DNA from: Pelotomaculum sp. UBA5255
Lineage (GTDB): Bacteria; Bacillota; Desulfotomaculia; Desulfotomaculales; Pelotomaculaceae
Length of the DNA stretch: 18,631 nt
Reading direction: 5' to 3'
Assembly: GCA_002408725.1 (NCBI GenBank)
Contig: DHTR01000003.1
Coordinates: 1-18,631 of the forward strand
A program made the translations under genes and the position numbers. The notes below the pieces were generated by a model that worked only from the letters and a program-made list of their open reading frames with translations, searched no databases and was not told the DNA's origin. This document shows, one piece after another, positions 15,146-18,631 of the stretch. Position 1 is the stretch's first letter; the number at the start of each line of letters is the position of its first letter.

Positions 15146-15188
15146 TTTTAGCTTAAAGCATCTAGATTCTAGGCAAGGAGTTATGAAC

Positions 15189-16391
15189 ATGCGCGTTTTG
15201 ACTGTCCAGGAGCTGACCAGGCATATAAAAATGTTGCTGGAAAAAGACTATCTCATGGCGAACGTGTGGGTTAAGGGAGAAATCTCAAACTTCAAGCCTG
15301 CTTCTTCCGGGCACTTTTATTTTACTTTGAAAGATGACTACAGCAGCCTGAAGGTGGTCATGTTCCGCTCCAAAAGTCGGCTGGTTCCTTTTCGTCCTGA
15401 AAACGGAATGGCCGTCACTGTGCGGGGCTACATCTCTGTATATGAGCGGGACGGCAGCTACCAGCTCTATGCGGAAGAAATTGAGCCCGATGGAACCGGG
15501 GCGCTGTACCTTGCCTTTGAACAACTTAAAGTGAAGCTCCAACGGGAGGGGCTGTTTGACCGCAAGTATAAAAAAGAACTTCCCCTCCTGCCGCGCCGGA
15601 TCGGGCTGGTAACCTCGCCAACCGGGGCAGCCGTAAGGGATATGTTGGAAATTATCCGGCGCCGTTGGCCCGGACGCCAGATCGTCCTGGCGCCCGTACC
15701 GGTTCAGGGGGATCCAGCCCCTCCTGCCGTGGCGCAAGGCATTCGTTTGTTAAACGAGTTGGGTGGAATCGACCTGATCATTATTGGCCGGGGCGGCGGG
15801 TCCCTGGAAGAAATATGGGCTTTCAACACGGAAATTGTAGCCCGAAGCATTTTTCAATCAACCATCCCGGTCATTTCGGCCGTCGGCCACGAGACCGATT
15901 TCACCATTTCTGACCTTGTGGCAGACGCCCGGGCTTCGACACCGTCAGCAGCAGCTGAGATCGCTGTACCCGATAAGCGGGAAATGGAACGCCGGATTCA
16001 GGCGCTCAAATCAAGGCTTGCCCGTGCATCAAAGGAGAATGTTGTCAGGAGCCGGCGGCGTCTTGATACCTGCCTGGCTCACCGCGCTTTCACGCGCCCC
16101 AGGGATACCCTGTGCGGGTCCTGGCAGCAGTCCCTTGATCAGCTGAACCGCCGACTGGCTCAAGGTGTCCGGGGTGTTGTCGAACGTAAAGGGGGAGCTC
16201 TGGCAGCTCTGGCTGGACAATTTCAGACCTTAAGCCCCCTGGCCACCCTGGCCAGAGGTTACTCTATCTGCACCACTCCCGACGGCCAACATGTTATTCG
16301 GGATATTGAATCGGTAGATCAGGGTGACAGGCTGTCGGTTCGGCTGCCAGGAGGACAACTGCAATGTCTCGTAGAGGGCAAAACGACTTAA
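15189..16391 (+). CDS. xseA: Exodeoxyribonuclease VII large subunit
   Basis: The 400-aa catalytic subunit of ExoVII, which degrades single-stranded DNA from both ends to oligonucleotides. An N-terminal OB-fold (about residues 1-100, VKGEISNFKPASSGHFYF) is followed by the catalytic domain. That domain has TSPTGAAVRDML, GRGGGSLEEIWAFN and SAVGHETDFTISDLVAD, and a helical C-terminal region follows. ATG 15189 (MRVLTVQELT) has AAGGAG at 15175-15180, 8 nt upstream; the ATG at 15183 is too close. The partner xseB lies 1.5 kb downstream, separated by folD and fchA. Confidence 0.95.
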   Translation: MRVLTVQELTRHIKMLLEKDYLMANVWVKGEISNFKPASSGHFYFTLKDDYSSLKVVMFRSKSRLVPFRPENGMAVTVRGYISVYERDGSYQLYAEEIEPDGTGALYLAFEQLKVKLQREGLFDRKYKKELPLLPRRIGLVTSPTGAAVRDMLEIIRRRWPGRQIVLAPVPVQGDPAPPAVAQGIRLLNELGGIDLIIIGRGGGSLEEIWAFNTEIVARSIFQSTIPVISAVGHETDFTISDLVADARASTPSAAAEIAVPDKREMERRIQALKSRLARASKENVVRSRRRLDTCLAHRAFTRPRDTLCGSWQQSLDQLNRRLAQGVRGVVERKGGALAALAGQFQTLSPLATLARGYSICTTPDGQHVIRDIESVDQGDRLSVRLPGGQLQCLVEGKTT

Positions 16392-16414
16392 GTTAAAGTG
16401 GGTGTGTATGTAGA

Positions 16415-17275
16415 ATGGCCAAACTCATAGATGGAAAAAAGGTTGCCGCTTCTATACGAGAAGAGGTAGCGTCAGAGGTTTCCCGGCTCAGGGAATACGG
16501 CATTGCTCCCAGGCTGGCTGTTATTCTTGCAGGTGAAGATCCGGCTTCGGTACTTTACTCCCGGTCCATGGAAAAAGCCTGCCTGAGTGTCGGGGTTGAT
16601 TTTGAGCTGTTTAATTTGCCCGGAGCTTCCTCTGGAGATGAAGTTGTCGATTTGATTCAAAGATTAAACGATGACGACAGCATCCACGGGATCATGATCA
16701 TGCTCCCTCTTCCCAGAGGTATGAATAAACAGAAGGTGCTGGAAGCGGTTTCGCCGCTCAAGGACGTTGATGGCGTACACCCCATCAACCGCGGCTATAT
16801 TCTCAGCAATAGTGAAGGACTTTTTCCGACCACGCCGCAGAGCTGCATTGAAATCATCCTGCGCAACGGAATTGAAATCAGCGGGAAGCACGCTGTCCTG
16901 GTGGGTCGCGGCGAATCGGTCGGGAAACCTCTGGTCTACATGATGCTAAACCAGAATGCCACTGTGACTGTCTGCCATACCAGGACCCGGGATTTAACCA
17001 GGCACACCCGCCAGGCCGATATACTCATTGCCGCCGTGGGTAAGGCCGGAATGATTACCGCTGACATGATTAAGCCGGGCGCTGTTGTTGTTGATGCCGG
17101 CATCAATGAGGTTCAGGGCGGAGGTATTTGCGGGGACGTTGACTTTGAGCGCGTCCGGGAGGTTGCAGGCGCCATTTCTCCTGTGCCTGGCGGGGTCGGC
17201 AGTCTGACTACGATGCTGATTCAGAAGAATCTCCTTAAAGCTATAAGACTGCAAATGAAAAATATAAGCACATAA
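16415..17275 (+). CDS. folD: Methylenetetrahydrofolate dehydrogenase (FolD), cyclohydrolase site altered
   Basis: FolD normally oxidises 5,10-methylene-THF with NADP and hydrolyses the methenyl product. This 286-aa protein has the full two-domain fold: an N-terminal folate domain, a Rossmann domain with VGRGESVGKP (163-172), and C-terminal PGGVGSLTT. Tyr48 and Asp119 are kept. However, the catalytic lysine four residues after the tyrosine (Y-x-x-x-K) is Met52 in YSRSMEKA. The glutamine of the usual VQLPLP is Met96 in IMLPLP. The usual PCTPxG is PTTPQS. Both methionine codons are clear in the sequence. The known roles of those residues suggest little or no cyclohydrolase activity, which fchA immediately downstream would supply. 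The upstream ribosome-binding site is weak (AAAGTGGGTG). The gene is in the same order as xseA, without a terminator. Confidence 0.93.
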   Translation: MAKLIDGKKVAASIREEVASEVSRLREYGIAPRLAVILAGEDPASVLYSRSMEKACLSVGVDFELFNLPGASSGDEVVDLIQRLNDDDSIHGIMIMLPLPRGMNKQKVLEAVSPLKDVDGVHPINRGYILSNSEGLFPTTPQSCIEIILRNGIEISGKHAVLVGRGESVGKPLVYMMLNQNATVTVCHTRTRDLTRHTRQADILIAAVGKAGMITADMIKPGAVVVDAGINEVQGGGICGDVDFERVREVAGAISPVPGGVGSLTTMLIQKNLLKAIRLQMKNIST

Positions 17276-17290
17276 GGAGGCCTGCCTGCA

Positions 17291-17923
17291 TTGGGTGATT
17301 TCTTTGAAAAAAGCTTACGTGAAATCGTAGAATCTTCTGCCTCCAGCTCCCCGATTCCCGGGGGTGGCAGCGTATCCGCCATCGTAGCCTGTTTGGGAGT
17401 AGCCATGACCTCGATGGTTTGCAATTTAACCGTTGGCAAAGAAAAATACCGGGATGTAGAGCTTCTTGTCAAGGAGATTCGAGATTCGGCCGGTTCGTTG
17501 AGGACAAGGCTGGAGGAACTGGTGGAAGAGGATATGGCAGAGTTCAACCAGTTTATGGAGGCCTACCGCCTGCCCAGAGGAACAGGTGCAGAATGCGCAA
17601 CGCGGGAAGAAGCCCTGCAAAGAGCACTTAGGGGTTCCACGGAAAAACCGTTAGAAATTGCCCGGGCCTGCCTGAGGGCACTGCAGCTTACCGACCGGCT
17701 CTCCAGCATCGGGAATAAAATGGCGATCAGCGATGCGGGAGTCGCGGCCACTGTGACCGAGGCAGCCCTGAACAGCGTTCTTCTGACCGCTGGTTTCAAC
17801 ATTCCCTTGATCAAAGATGCCAATTATGCCGGCCAAGTCACCAGAGAGATAGCTTCTCTGGTGACCGAAGCCGGGCAACTCAAGGAAAGGATCCTGGCCG
17901 TGGTGCAGGAAAGAATGAAGTAG
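17291..17923 (+). CDS. fchA: Methenyltetrahydrofolate cyclohydrolase (cyclodeaminase family)
   Basis: A 210-aa, mostly helical protein of the formiminotransferase-cyclodeaminase family. It shows the signature SPIPGGGSVSAIVACLG (about residues 20-36), MVCNLTVGKEKY, the acidic EEDMAEFNQFMEAY, and a late AALNSVLLTAGFNIPLI segment. Stand-alone members in anaerobes act as methenyl-THF cyclohydrolase (FchA). Histidine-degrading cyclodeaminase is less likely, as no hut gene is nearby. TTG 17291 follows AAGGAGG (17274-17280) by 10 nt. It lies 15 bp after folD, strongly implying joint work on C1-folates. Confidence 0.88.
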   Translation: MGDFFEKSLREIVESSASSSPIPGGGSVSAIVACLGVAMTSMVCNLTVGKEKYRDVELLVKEIRDSAGSLRTRLEELVEEDMAEFNQFMEAYRLPRGTGAECATREEALQRALRGSTEKPLEIARACLRALQLTDRLSSIGNKMAISDAGVAATVTEAALNSVLLTAGFNIPLIKDANYAGQVTREIASLVTEAGQLKERILAVVQERMK

Positions 17924-17951
17924 AATAGGGCAAACTGGATGGAGGGCAAAG

Positions 17952-18221
17952 ATGGCCGCCGAGAAGAAAGAACTGAGTTTTGAAAAAGCTATAGCCCGCT
18001 TGGAAGAGATTGTGAGGGAACTGGAAGACGGCCGACTGCCGCTGGAAAACGCACTTGAATTGTTTGAGGAAGGAGTGGGTCTTTCCCGGATCTGTGAAGG
18101 ATGCCTGGAGGCGGCCGAGCAAAAGATATCAATCCTTCTGACCGACGAAAAAGGCGGGATTTTATTAAAAGAAGTGGATTCAATTCCATCACCCGGGGGA
18201 GGCCGTGGCCTTGGACTTTAA
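17952..18221 (+). CDS. xseB: Exodeoxyribonuclease VII small subunit
   Basis: An 89-aa helical protein with the XseB signature FEKAIARLEEIVRELEDGRL, LENALELFEEGV and a C-terminal LEAAEQKI helix. It binds XseA and is needed for active ExoVII. The tail after residue 70 (GGILLKEVD and a Pro/Gly-rich end) is longer than strictly needed; its codons also hold the ribosome-binding site of ispA. The ATG follows GGAGGG at 17941-17946. The gene overlaps the start of ispA, as often seen. Confidence 0.94.
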   Translation: MAAEKKELSFEKAIARLEEIVRELEDGRLPLENALELFEEGVGLSRICEGCLEAAEQKISILLTDEKGGILLKEVDSIPSPGGGRGLGL

Positions 18222-18631
18222 GGAAGAGTTAAAAAAAAGGGCGGATATTGTGGAAGCTGCTCTCGATCGTTACCTTCCTCCCGCCGTTGCCTTTCCTCCC
18301 CTGATTCATCAGGCCATGCGCTACAGCGTTATGGGAGGGGGCAAAAGGCTCAGACCGTCCCTGGTGATGGCGGGTGCAGAGGCTGTGGGGGGAGCGGCTG
18401 TTGACGTTTTGCCCGTAGCCTGTGCCATGGAACTAATCCATGCTTACTCCCTGATTCATGACGACCTGCCCGTAATGGACAACGATGACTACCGCAGGGG
18501 TAAATTAACAAGTCACAAGGTCTACGGGGAAGCGGTTGCTGTTTTAGCAGGCGACGCCCTGCTGACCCTGGCCTTTCAGTTGCTGGCCGGGAATAAATCC
18601 CGCCGCCCGGAGGATACCTTAACGGTTCTTA
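18211..18631 (+). CDS. ispA: Polyprenyl (farnesyl/geranylgeranyl) diphosphate synthase, 5' part
   Basis: The frame stays open to the window edge, so about 140 N-terminal residues are present. It has GGGKRLRP and the first aspartate-rich motif DDLPVMD, preceded by MELIHAYSLIH. These mark a trans-prenyltransferase that condenses isopentenyl diphosphate with allylic diphosphates. Later residues HKVYGEAVAVLAGDALL also match. TTG 18211 is chosen because GGGGGAGG (18195-18202) lies 8 nt upstream; GTG 18205 in the same frame is only 2 nt away. The start overlaps xseB by 11 bp. The second Asp-rich motif lies beyond the window. The xseB-ispA order is conserved in Bacillus. Confidence 0.94.
   Translation, partial: MDFKEELKKRADIVEAALDRYLPPAVAFPPLIHQAMRYSVMGGGKRLRPSLVMAGAEAVGGAAVDVLPVACAMELIHAYSLIHDDLPVMDNDDYRRGKLTSHKVYGEAVAVLAGDALLTLAFQLLAGNKSRRPEDTLTVL

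Noticed and set aside
15162..15172. CTAGATTCTAG palindrome before xseA
   Set aside because: Arms of five bases with a single central base and no T-run; too short for a terminator and easily chance.

Overview
The window is a conserved chromosomal block from an endospore-forming, anaerobic-type member of the Firmicutes. The complete spoIIIA operon, EF-P with Lys32, the accB-accC-asp23-nusB neighbourhood, NfnAB and FchA together suggest a Desulfotomaculum/Pelotomaculum-like Peptococcaceae; this lineage call is an inference. About 8 of the 23 genes whose start is inside the window appear to start with TTG or GTG. Several Shine-Dalgarno sequences are G-runs rather than GGAGG. There are no rRNA or tRNA genes, CRISPR arrays or mobile elements. 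No gap between genes exceeds 300 bp.

Layout. (1) 1-1258: the last codons of an Xaa-Pro peptidase, efp, and an acidic zinc-ribbon protein of the CD1247 type, ending in a bidirectional terminator. (2) 1262-1684: the only minus-strand gene, a proline-rich single-span membrane protein of unknown function. (3) 1867-7101: spoIIIAA to spoIIIAH, all eight genes intact. (4) 7102-10681: a promoter and a leader terminator-like hairpin, then a carboxyltransferase (PycB/OadA type) fused in frame to a complete AccB biotin carrier, then accC. (5) 10682-12708: a promoter, asp23, amaP, a DUF2273 gene and nusB. (6) 12873-15145: nfnA and nfnB, an electron-bifurcating transhydrogenase pair. (7) 15189-18631: xseA, folD, fchA, xseB and the 5' part of ispA.

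How the genes work together. SpoIIIAA-AH form the mother-cell half of the SpoIIIA-SpoIIQ channel. The fused carboxyltransferase/BCCP plus AccC could carboxylate pyruvate. A strong internal ribosome-binding site could also release a free AccB for acetyl-CoA carboxylase. FolD and FchA handle methylene- and methenyl-tetrahydrofolate, and NfnAB just upstream can balance NADPH, NADH and ferredoxin for them.

The two most striking observations are these. FolD has methionine at both the catalytic lysine and the conserved glutamine of the cyclohydrolase site, directly upstream of a separate cyclohydrolase, FchA. And the PycB-AccB fusion keeps a perfect Shine-Dalgarno and ATG exactly at the junction.
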